64,000 nucleotides of DNA from Stenogyne calaminthoides (GCA_037126765.1 JBBCBC010000009.1:21908870-21972869); one strand, 5' to 3'. Shown: positions 12,021 through 23,860, numbered from the stretch's first letter. The notes: generated by a model not told the origin, from the letters alone. Made by a program: numbers and translations.

Positions 12021-12543
12021 AATGATGTATTATGGAACATATAAATATAAATATATAAATGTGTACATGCATTTATATATAATAAAGATGAATCTTTGTT
12101 TAGTGTCCTTAGTTTCATATTTTTAATCTTGTGTGCACAAGGTGTTAATATAAGGCAACTCAAGTGTAATTTTGAAATATGCTAATTTTTTTACTAAGCC
12201 ATGTAAATTGTATCATTGAAAATAAATTCCATGTTACAGTATACACAAGTTGCATGTTTTAGTGAAATAAATTACATGTTCAAATATACAGTTGAATTGC
12301 ACGGTGGTGCATATTATACCTTGTCTAGTTATGTACATTATTTTCTTTCTCTCTACATATATTGTACATAAATCATATCTTGGTACATATGTAGAAATGT
12401 ATAGTAATATAGTTAGGAGTAGGTCTATTGTGAATTTTGTTCACCATGAAACTGATTTCATATTTACAAACATGACCCTTCAGTTATCACGATCAATACT
12501 ATTTTGTAATATAAGTCACACCCTTTAGTTATCAATACTATTA

Positions 12544-12775
12544 CCTCCGTCCCAAAGTTATTTACCCCTTTGCTTTTGATATGAGTTTTTGATTGGGACG
12601 GATGGAGTAGTATTTAAAGTGATAAAATGATTTTTGATTGAGGGTATTGTAGTTCTATATATGTTATTACTAAAACGGATAATTTTTTTGGGTAAAAGTA
12701 TGAAATGAGATGTAATTTTGAAATGTTATGACGGATCATTTTTTAAAAGTGGTAAATAACTTGGGACGGAGGGAG
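12544..12775. mobile_element. Stowaway-type MITE
   Basis: 232 bp with terminal inverted repeats CCTCCGTCCCAAAGTTATTT and its complement (ending GGGACGGAGGGAG), bounded by TA on both sides (12542-12543 and 12776-12777). The TCCCTCCGTCCC-type terminus and TA target are the Stowaway (Tc1/mariner) signature. An extra internal GGGACGGATGGAGTA at 12596-12610 looks like a second terminus, suggesting a nested or rearranged copy. It lies in an array of imperfect words (ataagtcacacccttt at about 12512 and 12883). Confidence 0.88.
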
Positions 12776-12777
12776 TA

Positions 12778-13030
12778 ATACTTTTATTGTAATACACACT
12801 CTTAGTATTATGAGTAATACCCTTTATATAGTAAAAATGCATACCTTTCCATTATCACAACTAATACCCTTTAATAATATAAGTCACACCCTTTAACCAA
12901 TTGTATAGATTTTTGTGTGAAACTATACTTTGTTATATAGTTAATATAAAACAGAAACACATAATACATATATATTATAAATATATATATTTGTAATATT
13001 ACACATTTTGTATATATAATGTAATATGTG
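12778..13030. repeat. AT-rich imperfect repeats flanking the MITE
   Basis: Words such as taataccctttaat and ataagtcacaccctt recur on both sides of the Stowaway copy (12470-12540 and 12780-12900), so the MITE landed in a short degenerate repeat. No gene is visible. Confidence 0.5.
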
Positions 13031-13040
13031 TATATATATG

Positions 13041-13402
13041 GCAAATTCTCCTGTGCACCATTTGCTGTCAATTTGGTGCAATTTAATATTAGGAGTTCTT
13101 TTTCTTATTTTTTTTAGTATTAGTTTTTTTTGTTTTTTTCAATTTCAGTTTTCTTTTAACTTTAATTTCAGTTTTAGGTTTTTTCTTTTCTTTTTCGGCC
13201 CGGACCCAAACCCGGCCCGAGTGGTACATGTTTCACTCTGCCCAAGTGGTTCATGGTTCACCCTGCCCGAATGATTCATATATGATTTAGGGATCAATAT
13301 TGTTTAGGGGTTAGGATTTAGAGTGCATATTTCATCCAAATTAAATTTGAATCCAATTGCACCAATTTGAATTGGTGCATGAGGTGCACAGGAGAGTGAC
13401 TC
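13041..13402. mobile_element. MITE with 10-bp TSD, probably Mutator-like
   Basis: 362 bp. The ends are inverted (GCAAATTCTCCTGTGCACC against GAGTCACTCTCCTGTGCACC on the other strand) and flanked by identical TATATATATG at 13031-13040 and 13403-13412. A second inverted pair, ttggtgcaatt and aattgcaccaa, lies inside. A 9-10 bp duplication points to the Mutator superfamily. Caution: the target is TA-rich, so part of the duplication could be chance. The interior is pyrimidine-rich (13090-13200). Confidence 0.75.
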
Positions 13403-13486
13403 TATATATATGTGTGAATAATAATATATAATAATAATATCTCTATATATCTATCAGAGAGTCATGCACTACAAAAAAGTGGGTTT

Positions 13487-13720
13487 TAACGACGGTTTTT
13501 AGCGACGGTATCTAGTACCATCGATAATTGCGACGGTTTTGTCGTTCGGTTGCTCGGTCGATCAAAGTCATCAATTTCTTGACGGTTTAGCGGTCGGTCT
13601 TCAAAACCATTACCCGATGGCGACCGGTATAGCGGCGGTTATTCCGAATCGAGTTGCGTCCCGGGTTGAATCGAGTCACTTAGCTACGGTTTATCGGCGA
13701 TTTAAAACCGCTCGCTAAAT
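13487..13720. promoter_or_regulatory. CACTA left subterminal repeat block
   Basis: Repeated (A/T)GCGACGGT and CGACGGTTT words in both orientations within about 230 bases of the left terminus. In the family these are transposase binding sites; that role is inferred here from position and repetition. Confidence 0.75.
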
Positions 13721-13999
13721 CATGTCTGAGACACATGGCGACTTCGGCATTTGGCCCACGCGCACTAAGGTTAGTTAGCGATGTTTTTTAAAAATAAATT
13801 AAGCTAATTAAATCGCTAAATCTAATTATATAAGCAATCCCACGCTTAACTACGCAAATTTTTTTCGCAAATTAGAGCCATCTCACACAAACGCGTTAAG
13901 TTGTTGTCGTCCTGAGCATTCCGCCCATTAGACGATAATCGTAACGTCGCACTCTTCAATTTGACAGTAATTTTTTTACTTTTTACCATTCGTTTTCAA

Positions 14000-14002
<3 letters not shown>

Positions 14003-14059
<57 letters not shown>

Positions 14060-14060
14060 T
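14003..14060. repeat. (TA)n microsatellite inside CACTA
   Basis: About 50 bases of nearly pure TA, followed by degenerate TA-rich sequence up to about 14180. Confidence 0.93.
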
Positions 14061-14317
14061 ATATTATTATATATATATTTATATATTTATATATATATTA
14101 ATATATAATTTCGAAATATATATATAATTTTGAAATATATATATATATATATTTTGAAATTATATATTAATATATATATATTAGAAATTATTTGTATATA
14201 TTATATTAGATTAATTCGAAATGTGCATGTTATATATATTAGAAATTATTTGTATACATTTGATAGTATTACTTGTATATGCATGTTAAATTCGAAATGT
14301 GCTTGTTAGAAATTAGA

Positions 14318-14625
14318 CTAGTTAGATATTATAATTGTTAGAATTGTTAGATTGTTGGTTGAATAGGATGAGTTTAAAATAATACAGTCGAAACTCTGTC
14401 GAAATTATTTGTAAATATTAGATAATATTACTTGTATATACATGTTAAATTAGTTTTATAGTATTACTTGTATATGCGTGTTAAATTAGTTTTATTGTAT
14501 TACTTGTATATGCATGTTTAATTAGTTTAGCTAGTCTAGTTAGATATTATAATTGTTAGAATTGTTAGATTGTTGGTTGAATAGGATGAGTTTAAAATAA
14601 TACAGTCGAAACTCTATCGAAATTT
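14318..14625. repeat. Direct duplication of about 90 bp
   Basis: The block from agttagatattataattgt through cagtcgaaactct at about 14320-14402 recurs nearly base for base at about 14536-14618, offset about 216 bases. The intervening sequence contains repeated acttgtatatgcatgttaaa words. It lies upstream of the gene remnant of the CACTA. Confidence 0.85.
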
Positions 14626-14721
14626 AGGCACGATTTTAATTAATTATTTTAATTAATTAATTAATAGTTTTAATTAAGTAATTTATGTCAAATGACATTC
14701 ATATTTTTTTATATAATGCAG

Positions 14722-16139
14722 ATGAGTACTACTGGACGTGTTAGTGATAGTGGTCATGGCAGCGGCAACGACGGCGGCCGAGGCAAAATGGCAGCAATGG
14801 CCGAGGCAACGATTTCATCGAGGCGATGGTAGTGTTCTCGAAGCACTGGGAGAAGAGGATCCTTCGACCGACGATGAACGATGCACCCACCCGCCCCATT
14901 TCGTCCAAACTCGAAACCCGCCAATGAGGGGCATCTCCGGGGAGGTCGAGCTCGGTTAAACCTCTGTTCATCGTGGCTCAGCACCCAATGCTCGTTTAGC
15001 GATCAACTTGAGAGCGGGAAAGTGAGTTATAATTTACTTTTATTTATTAATTTATTTAGTTATATAGTTAATTATTTAATTATACTTATTAATTTTTTAT
15101 ATTGTTGTTTCAAAGATCATACTAGTCACATGAAATCGCCATTATAACCACCAAATCCATCTTGCGAGTTGGAATTGTCATCGGCATTTAAGTTTAGGTC
15201 TGATAATTTATTACTAAAAGTATTCATGATTATTTATTTTAATTTAATACAATAGAGTTTGTGTTAATGAAATTGAGAACAGACGAAGTGGGGAGAGGAT
15301 AGGACCCTGACCCATTTTTTTATCGTCTGCTCAAAAAGCTTGCCCAAGTCCTCATACAAAGACTTATCAGATAAAAAGGTACACCGCTAAGGAAGGACGG
15401 ATGGTCGATATGACGAATCACATGGATCTGGCGTCCGGGAGTTTGGTTGTGGTCGTAATGGAAGCGATCCCGCTTTATCGGGAGATGTCTTGGGAAGAAT
15501 CGCGAAACCGCATGAGCCAAAGACGGAGGGATAGGGTCGTCATGCATAAGGCGGATCCCTTCAATTATGGAGCACCAAATGGCATAAGTAAGTAATTAAA
15601 ACATATTAATATTTAATTCTACAAGTTCATAATTAATTTTAATATGTGTATTTGTTAATGAGAACTACGGCTCGGGCCTTTCTCTCGGCCTCTGGAGACG
15701 TTGGCACTTTCGCCACCCTTACGAAGAGGAGACAAGGACCTCCGCCTACCACCGCCAGAACCCACGCACGTAAGTAATTTAATTATAATATTGTATTTAC
15801 GTAATTACTAACTTTCTTCATGTTGTTAATCTCATGTATATAATATATTTTTCTGAGAACCGCGGCGAAAAGTGATCAAGCATCACCCCAAGCCAAGCCT
15901 CGGTGATGATAATCCACCTCCTCCTCCGATTAATTTGAATCAGATCTATGTGAAGGAGGCCGACACCAGTAGATAGCGGGTCCTTGGGTTCGGTAGGTTG
16001 TCTCCCGTTATAATCGCGGAGATACAACCTACTTTGTCTCAAACCTCTATTTTGATCTGCAGCCCACGATCCATGATGAGGCATTTGACCCAGATTAGAG
16101 AAGCGGTGACAGGTCAAGCTCGAGAAAGAAAATCAACTG
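14722..16139 (+). pseudogene. CACTA internal gene remnant, several exon-like islands
   Basis: GC-richer islands alternate with AT-rich gaps: about 14722-15018, 15115-15150, 15270-15588, 15664-15769 and 15857-16139. Several islands end in donor-like AAA|GTGAGT (15018), ATAA|GTAAGT (15590) and CGCAC|GTAAGT (15770). The first opens with ATG at 14722 and a Gly/Ser-rich start (MSTTGRVSDSGHGSGNDGG) before a TAG at 14830. The arrangement and low-complexity N-terminus suit a second CACTA product (TnpA-like accessory protein), but I see no diagnostic motif. Stops and frame changes make it non-coding now. Confidence 0.45.
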
Positions 16140-16142
16140 AAG

Positions 16143-18716
16143 TATAACTTGTTTAAAGAAAAGTATTACTTGATTAAATAGAAAAGTATAACTTGTTAAA
16201 TAGAAAAGTATAACTTGTTTAAATAGAAAAGTATAACTTGTTAAATAGAAAAGTATAACTTGATTAAATAGAAAAGTATAACTTGTTAAATAGAAAAGTA
16301 TAACTTGTTTAAATAGAAAAGTATAACTTGTTTAAATAGAAAAGTATAACTTGATTAAATAGAAAAGTATAACTTGTTAAATAGAAAAGTATAACTTGTT
16401 TAAATAGAAATGTATAACTTGTTTAAATAGAAAAGTATAACTTGTTTAAATAGAAAAGTATGACTTGTTTAAATAGAAAAGTATAACTTGATTAAATAGA
16501 AAAGTATAACTTGATTAAATAGAAAAATATAACTTGTTAAATAGAAAAATATAACTATAACTTGTTTAAATAGAAAAGTATAACATGTTTAAATAGAAAA
16601 GTATAACTTGTTTAAATAGAAAAGTATAACTTGATTAAATAACAAAGTATAACTTGTTAAATAGAAAAGTATAATTTGTTTAAATAGAAAAGTATAACTT
16701 GTTTAAATAGAAAAGTATAACTTGTTTAAATAGAAAAGTATAACTTGTTTAAATAGAAAAGTATAACTTGATTAAATAGAAAAGTATAACTTGATTAAAT
16801 AGAAAAGTATAACTTGTTAAATAGAAAAGTATAACTTGTTTAAATAGAAATGTATAACTTGTTTAAATAGAAAAGTATAACTTGTTTAAATAGAAAAGTA
16901 TAACTTGTTTAAATAGAAAAGTATGACTTGTTTAAATAGAAAAGTATAACTTGATTAAATAGAAAAGTATAACTTGATTAAATAGAAAAATATAACTTGT
17001 TAAATAGAAAAGTATAACTTGTTTAAATAGAAAAGTATAACATGTTTAAATAGAAAAGTATAACTTGTTTAAATAGAAAAGTATAACTTGATTAAATAGC
17101 AAAGTATAACTTGTTAAATAGAAAAGTATAATTTGTTTAAATAGAAAAGTATAACTTGTTAAATAGAAAAGTATAACTTGTTTATATAGAAAAGTATAAC
17201 TTGTTTAGATAGAAAAGTATTACTTGATTAAATAGAAAAGTATTACTTGATTAAATAGAAAAGTATAACTTATTTAATAGAAAATTATAACTTGTTTAAA
17301 TAGAAAAGTATAACTTGTTTAGATAGAAAAGTATTACTTGATTAAATAGAAAAGTATAACTTGTTAAATAGAAAAGTATAACTTGTTTAAATAGAAAAGT
17401 ATAACTTGTTTAAATAGAAAAGTATAACTTGTTTAGATAGAAAAGTATTACTTGATTAAATAGAAAAGTATAACTTGTTAAATAGAAAAGTATAACTTGT
17501 TAAATAGAAAAGTAAAACTTGTTTAAATAGAAAAGTATAATTTGTTTAGATAGAAAAGTATTACTTGATTAAATAAAAAAGTTTAAATAGAAAAGTATAA
17601 CTTGTTTAGATAGAAAAGTATTACTTGATTAAATAGAAAAGTATAACTTGTTTAGATATAAAAGTATTACTTGATTAAATAGAAAAGTATAACTTGTTTA
17701 AATAGAAAAGTATAACTTGTTTAGATAGACAAGTATTACTTGATTAAATAGAAAAGTATAACTTGTTTAAATAGAAAAGTATAACTTGTTTAAAGAAAAG
17801 TATAACTTGATTAAATAGAAAAGTATAACTTGTTTAAATAGAAAAGTATAACTTGTTTAAATAGAAAAGTATAACTTTTTTAAATAGAAAAGTATAACTT
17901 GTTTAAATAAAAAAGTATAACTTGATTAAATAAAAAAGTATAACTTGTTAAATAGAAAAGTATAACTTGTTTAAATAGAAAAGTATAACTTGTTTAGATA
18001 GAAAAGTATTACTTGATTAAATAGAAAAGTATAACTTGTTAAATAGAAAAGTATAACTTGTTTAAATAGAAAAGTATAACTTGTTTAGATAGAAAAGTAT
18101 TACTTGATTAAATAGAAAAGTATAACTTGTTAAATAGAAAAGTATAACTTGTTTAAATAGAAAAGTATAACTTGTTTAGATAGAAAAGTATTACTTGATT
18201 AAATAGAAAAGTATAACTTGTTTAAATAGAAAAGTTTAAATAGAAAAGTATAACTGTTTAGATAGAAAAGTATTACTTGATTAAATAGAAAAGTATAACT
18301 TGTTTAAATAGAAAAGTATAACTTGTTTAGATAGAAAAGTATTACTTGATTAAATAGAAAAGTATAACTTGTTTAAATAGAAAAATATAACTTGTTTAGA
18401 TAGAAAAGTATTACTTGATTAAATAGAAAAATATAACTTGTTAAATAGAAAAGTATAACTTGTTTAAATAGAAAAGTATAACTTGTTTATATAGTAAAGT
18501 ATTACTTGATTAAATAGAAAAGTATAACTTGTTTAAATAGAAAAGTATAACTTGTTTAGATAGAAAAGTATTACTTGATTAAATAGAAAAGTATAACTTG
18601 TTTAAATAGAAAAATATAAATTGTTTAGATAGAAAAGTATTACTTGATTAAATAGAAAAGTATAATTTATTTAAATAGACTAGTATAACTTGTTTAAAGA
18701 AAAGTATTACTTGAAA
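16143..18716. repeat. 23-bp minisatellite array, main block
   Basis: About 2.6 kb, roughly 110 units. The consensus is AAAAGTATAACTTG followed by TTTAAATAG (23 bp), with a 22-bp form lacking one T (TTGTTAAATAG) and variants ACTTGATTAAATAG, TTGTTTAGATAG and GTATTACTTG. The array has structure at two scales. Rare variants recur with an offset of about 440-460 bases (aaatgtat at 16408 and 16848, gtatgactt at 16459 and 16921, taacatg at 16580 and 17040), so a ~20-unit segment was duplicated. From about 17200 a three-unit order (TTTAAATAG, TTTAGATAG, GATTAAATAG types) repeats at about 69 bp. Confidence 0.97.
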
Positions 18717-18972
18717 TAGTGTCGACTTAGTATCTTAATTTATAATTTAGTATAATTAACTAGATTATGCCTAAACTGGACGACATGTTAACATATATAG
18801 GTTGCTGCTCTTAATTTGGATCATAATACCAGATGAATTGAACTTATAAAACTTGAAATAAAATAATAGGAAATAGAGGCATAAACTGTAAATCTTGATT
18901 GACTTTAGAGGAAAATAATATCAAATTATAGAAACAAAACCTTAAGCCATAACCTTGAATACTGCAACATTT
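18717..18972. other. Unique 256-bp interruption of the minisatellite
   Basis: Non-repetitive AT-rich DNA between two array blocks, with no ORF or recognisable termini. It could be an insertion or a remnant of the original CACTA interior. Confidence 0.5.
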
Positions 18973-19775
18973 AAAGAAAAGTAAGTATAACTTGTTTAGA
19001 TAGAAAAATATTACTTGATTAAATAGAAAAGTATAACTTGTTTAAATAGAAAAATATAATTTGTTTAAAGAAAAGTATTACTTGATTAAATAGAAAAATA
19101 TTACTTGATTAAATAGAAAAGTATAACTTGTTTAAATAGAAAAGTATAACTTGTTTAAAGAAAAGTATTACTTGATTAAATAGAAAAGTATAACTTGTTA
19201 AATAGAAAAATATAACTTGTTTAAATAGAAAAGTATAACTTGTTTAAATAGAAAAGTATAACTTGATTAAATAGAAAAGTATAACTTGTTAAATAGAAAA
19301 GTATAACTTGTTTAAATAGAAAAATATAACTTGTTTAGATAGAAAAGTATTACTTGATTAAATAGAAAAGTATGACTTGTTTAAATAGATAAGTATAACT
19401 TGTTTAAAGAAAAGTATTACTTGATTAAATAGAAAAGTATAACTTGTTTAAATAGAAAAGTATAACTTGTTTAAAGAAAAGTATTACTTGATTAAATAGA
19501 AAAGTATAACTTGTTTAGATAGAAAAGTATAACTTGTTTAAAGAAAAGTATTACTTGATTAAATAGAAAAGTATAACTTGTTAAATACAAAAATATAACT
19601 TGTTTAAATAGAAAAGTATAACTTGTTTAAATAGAAAAGTATAACATGTTTAGATAGAAAAATATTACTTGTTTAAATAGATTAATATAACTTGTTTAGA
19701 TAGAAAATTATTACTTGATTAAATAGAAAAGTATAACTTGTTTAAATAGAAAAGTATAACTTGTTTATAGATTAA
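18973..19775. repeat. 23-bp minisatellite array, second block
   Basis: About 35 further units with the same consensus and variants as the main block, including 19-bp short units (acttgtttaaagaaaag). Confidence 0.95.
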
Positions 19776-19939
19776 TATATTATAATTTAATTTAAAAATT
19801 AATTTATATAAAAAAAATTATATAAAAATGTGATTGAATTAATAAAAAAGATAATTAAAATGAAGAATTTTAAAAAAAATTGTAAAAATAAAATAAAATT
19901 CTAGGACATATTGAATTAATTTCATTTAGTAAACGTAAG

Positions 19940-20160
19940 AAAGCAAGTGTCCGAGCGGAATTGATCCCCACTCAGGCGCTTAAGGTCCTGTGTTCGGTCC
20001 CCCATGGTAGCGAATAATTGCCTCATTTAATTGGGAGACTTGATGCTTATATATGAGTTGTTTGGTGGTTTGGTTCAAAATGGTCTGTGACTCGGGTGGT
20101 TCGGTGGCCGCTCGGGGGCCCATCGGGCCCAAGTTCGAACCATTGCTAGCCCATTTTTTT
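19940..20160 (+). repeat. tRNA-like / SINE-like sequence inside CACTA
   Basis: Two tandem Pol III promoter-like pairs: AGTGTCCGAGCGG (19946, A-box-like) with TGTTCGGTCCC (19991, B-box-like), and GGTGGTTCGGTGG (about 20095) with a canonical B box AGTTCGAACCA (20132-20142). A T-run follows at 20153. No cloverleaf can be folded, so it is not a tRNA gene. A decayed tRNA-derived SINE is the best reading. No target duplication was found. Confidence 0.4.
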
Positions 20161-20164
20161 CTCA

Positions 20165-20530
20165 AAAATTCACGGTTTATCGACGGTTTTAGCGACGACA
20201 TATATAATTATAATAATGGCGGCGAAATTAACCATCGCGATTCCGTCACTAGTTTTTTACGGTTATAGCGACGAATTTTTTTGGTCGCTAACGGACGGTA
20301 ATATCTGCGTCGTTGCTTGTCGACGGCTAGCGACCGGTTTAGCGATGGTAATTAGCGACAGACTGGTCCGGACCGAAACCGCCGCCATCACCGTCGATAA
20401 GTAGAGACGGTTATTCTGAGTCAGCTAAATAAGCGGACAGTATCACAATAATCGGTCGCTAAAGTCTAGCGACCCTCGTTTCTCCGACGGTCAGTAAACC
20501 ATCCCTGAAACCATCGCTAAAACCGTTATA
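20165..20530. promoter_or_regulatory. CACTA right subterminal repeat block
   Basis: Dense TAGCGACGG, CGACGGTTT and GCTAAAACCG words, in both orientations, mirror the left block and run up to the terminal CACTA repeat. The open stretches here (20053-20404) only reflect these repeats. Confidence 0.78.
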
Positions 20531-20656
20531 AATCACCGTCTTTTTTGTAGTGACGTCTCAATTCCTCAACGATTTTTTCATGCCTCAAATTTTTTAATTT
20601 TTTTAGTTTTTAATATTCATTTTTAATAGATGTATATTGTTAAAGTATATATACTA

Positions 20657-20828
20657 TCACAAACTCTCTAGTGAAACTTGTTCATGCTATGATATTGATA
20701 TTATTATACTTATAAACTGATATTATTAAACTTATAAATTGATATCTATAACATTTAATATAATAATATCAATTTATAGGTGTAATGGTATTAATTTATA
20801 CCAGAACAAGTTTCACAGGAGACCTATT
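20657..20828. mobile_element. Short MITE with 9-bp TSD
   Basis: 172 bp with inverted ends (CTAGTGAAACTTGTTC against CCTGTGAAACTTGTTC on the other strand) and flanked by identical TATATACTA at 20648-20656 and 20829-20837. The interior is almost palindromic AT sequence (ttataaattgatat and its complement). Nine-base duplications are typical of Mutator-like elements. Confidence 0.78.
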
Positions 20829-20856
20829 TATATACTAATATATTTTAAATAGAGGG

Positions 20857-21901
20857 GCTTTCATGTGAAATATTTCACGTGAAACATTTGTTAAAATAGA
20901 ATGGAGCTGAAAATTCACAGATTCTGTGTGGGTCGGACCGAGTCAAGTGGATTTTTTCTAAAATTCCGCGCAAAGGCAAAACATAAAATTCTCTCCAAGA
21001 CCGCGTTACTATAAAGATAAATATGTGTTACTATAAGGGCAATTATGTGTTACTACGTGATGATGAAAAAAATATATTTTTACTACTTCAATGATATAAT
21101 TTAATTGTTTGGGCCTTTACTTACGACAGATGGTCACAAATCAGAAGGAGAAACAGATAAAAAATAGAGGGGGAAGCGGAGGAAAATAGAGTGAGTGTCG
21201 TTTTGTTCGTAAAGTAACACATTTTGACCATATAATACAATTTTTAATACCTTGCAGACGTATATGTGTAGTGAAAAACAAGTATGTGTTATTTGGCAAT
21301 CGTAATAACATACATGTACTTACAGTAGACAAAAACTTGTATAGACATGAATCATGCTATGAGCATTGATTTTAATTCATAGATTTTGAACCTATCCATG
21401 GTATGATACGGGTCAAGTTTAGTGGGTTAGAAAATGTGTTAGAATGGGTGAGATGGGTCAAATAATCCAAATTTATAAAGATAGACCTAGTTCATGGGAG
21501 ATCAACTCCACAAAGAACACATGTTTATACATATCTCGGCGAAGTTCTCTTTTTTTGCCTTTTTCGCCATTTTTATAGAAAAATGCGCTTGACCTAATTT
21601 GACCCGCATTGCATTAGTGAATTTTTCCTTCTCCTTGTGACCCACAGGTCATGTTTCAAGGATTCTTCCTTGCAAAGAATACATACATGTACTCACAAGA
21701 ATACATGTTTGCCCTTATAGTAAATACGTATCTCTCGGATCGAGTTTTGATGTTTTGCCTTTGCAACGAATTTTTTAGAAAATATGTGTTTGATCCTGTT
21801 TCGACCCACATAGATCCGCGAGGTTTTTCTTTTTGTGTTAATTTCGACCCCGTCATCATATTTCATGGATCCCAGATCGATGAAATATTTCATATAAAAG
21901 T
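20857..21901. mobile_element. Possible terminal-inverted-repeat element, about 1 kb
   Basis: CTTTCATGTGAAATATTTC at 20858 is mirrored by CTTTTATATGAAATATTTC on the other strand at 21900. The interior has two loosely similar halves (around 21510-21620 and 21700-21820, each with a catgttt ... tgacc(c) run). I found no clear target duplication, and the arms are short and AT-rich. Confidence 0.35.
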
Positions 21902-23650
21902 TTGTCATTTTAATTATTATTTGGAAAATTTCATATATTATTTTAATAATTTTCTAAATAATATCATATAATTTTTTATTGATTATCTAAAAAAATTATA
22001 TATAATTTTAGTAATTATAATTAAATTTAATGATTTTTTTTCTATAGTATATTTATAGGTATGATTTGTTATGTATTCCTTTAATCATCTAGAAATAGAA
22101 ATTCATAGAATAATAAAAGTAGAATATTCTAAAATAATTTTATAATATTCTATGATAAGCTGAGAATTATTAAAGTTTTAAATAATTCTTCAAAACCGTT
22201 GATTACAAAAAAATCTTCATGGTCACTGGGGGTGTGTGAGTATAAATGAAAGTGGTGTCTAAATTGTTTTCAAATAATATATATAAACTATATTATATCA
22301 TATTGTAGAAATTAAAATGTGAAGTTTATAATATTATGTTATAAAAAAAACCTTCATCTTTCATTGGGTGAGTGGGTTTTGGGATTCGAAACCATGCAAA
22401 CTTCATCATTCATTGAGGTGTAAATATTATGTTACATAATATCTTAGAAGTCTAAAATATTATGTTACAAGAATATGTAGCTTGCTGTGGGTTCGAAAAC
22501 CAAAAATATCAAAAAAAAAAGAAAAAGAAAATTGGTGTAAAATATTATTTTTTACAGAAAAATTCTATGAAATCTAAAATATCATGTTATATGAATCTGT
22601 AACTTGCTTGTTATGGGGTTCGGAAAAAAAAATATAGAACAGGTGTGGTAAAATATGTCACGGACAAATTAAATTGCAAAATTGATGGTGGTAGTAATAA
22701 ATATTATGACACAGAAAAATTATGTGCATAAGATCTTAAGTCTTGCCCTTTAACCTATTGCGAAAACCAACTCAAGAATAAAAAAAAATTTAATTATATT
22801 TTTTTTATTAATATTAAAATCCTAAAACTTGTAATCTTTGTAAATAGCCTGGTAATTCTTGTACCTGAGCTATTGTTTGTTCTAATAATAAAATTATTTT
22901 CACTTGATAAAAAAAGAATATTAAAATTTAAAAGTATTTAATAAGCATATGATGCATAATTACTCTAGAAATTCGGATCACAAACTATTAATTGCTAAAA
23001 TAACAACTTTAGAAGGCGGATTTGAGCATATCATCGTAGCTGGAATTTGAAAAAGAATATAAAAAGTCGCTTTTATATTAACTTTGAAAAATTAAAGGGC
23101 GGTTTGTAGATTATCGTATGAACGGCAACAGAGAAATCCTCGCTAAAAAATCGGGGATAAATTATCTTCATTCCTAATCCTACAATTCGGAATTTAACAC
23201 CATATTACAAACTCCATATGTGAGTGTAATAATTTTGTATTTTTTTCTATTTAATGATAGATCCCTAAATTAATGTTCAATAGCTCTCTAAATAATTTTG
23301 GTATTTCAGCTGATCCTTGAACTTTTGAACAGTTAAGGTAAACTTAGTAAACAATGAAGGTCAATTTAGTACAGTTAAGCCATGCTCTCTGTTTCAATAT
23401 TATTATTTACGCATACTTGAGTAGAATTATCGTTTATAATTTAAAAAGAAGAATGTGACATTTACCATTTCAAAGAAAAAACGTCACTCCAAGTCACCAA
23501 CCGTACTTTTTACAATTTTGTACATATAAGTATAGAATCACATTTTTACACAATTCTATTTGTACTACTATACAAGATTAATACAAGATTAATGCACGAG
23601 CCTGTTTTGATTCGTTTTGTATGGTCATGGTTTTATCATTTTTTTTGCTA
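21902..23650. other. AT-rich spacer without recognisable gene
   Basis: Contains imperfect direct repeats around 22395-22640 (the phrase aatat(t/c)atgttacaagaat ... gtagcttgctg ... ggttcg recurs with drift). No coding domain is seen on either strand. Confidence 0.45.
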
Positions 23651-23860
23651 GATCTTGTATGCACCCAGGTGCACCGTGCATTCATGGTGCATTTTAGAAG
23701 CATACAACTTGTTATGTTGAAAAATGCGACTTATTTACACTGAAAAGTGCAGCTGTTAATATGGAAATATAGTTGCATGCTTCTATTTTGAATAATTGCA
23801 CGTTTCTATTTTGTATAGAATACTCTATGAGTGCACGGTGCACCCAAGTGCACATGAGAC
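23651..23860. mobile_element. MITE-like inverted-repeat element
   Basis: 210 bp. The left end tgcacccaggtgcaccgtgca (23660, one base over a 20-mer, shown here as tgcacccagg plus tgcaccgtgca) is mirrored by tgcacggtgcacccaagtgca (tgcacggtgca plus cccaagtgca) near 23832. Each arm is itself partly palindromic. No certain target duplication. The superfamily is undetermined. Confidence 0.55.

Larger units (their letters stand above)
13467..20551 (+). mobile_element. CACTA (En/Spm) transposon carrying a minisatellite
   Basis: The element begins CACTACAAAAAAG (13467) and ends with the complementary CTTTTTTGTAGTG (20551). Both ends carry many subterminal copies of TTTAGCGACGG-type words, the usual binding sites of CACTA transposases. 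The flanking 3-bp duplication is imperfect (ATG at 13464-13466, ACG at 20552-20554), consistent with age. Inside are a multi-exon-like gene remnant (14722-16139), about 3.4 kb of 23-bp tandem repeat (16143-19775) and tRNA-like sequence (19940-20160). No recognisable TPase (tnp2) coding sequence is present, so this copy is non-autonomous. Its orientation is arbitrary apart from the gene remnant. Confidence 0.9.

Noticed and set aside
15818..16117. 99-codon minus-strand ORF in CACTA
   Set aside because: It lies antisense to the exon-like island, spans an apparent intron and has no family features.
16143..19775. CRISPR-like array
   Set aside because: The units are contiguous with no spacers, the host is a plant, and the array lies within a CACTA transposon.
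19940..20010. tRNA gene
   Set aside because: Box-like motifs are present but no acceptor stem or cloverleaf can be formed.
21651..21971. 106-codon plus-strand ORF with hydrophobic text
   Set aside because: It is AT-rich and falls inside an inverted-repeat element, with overlapping ORFs on the other strand and no family match.
23630..23690. Helitron 3' terminus on the minus strand (hairpin followed by CTAG)
   Set aside because: The palindrome is explained by the inverted-repeat element 23651-23860, and the base after CTAG is not the expected T.
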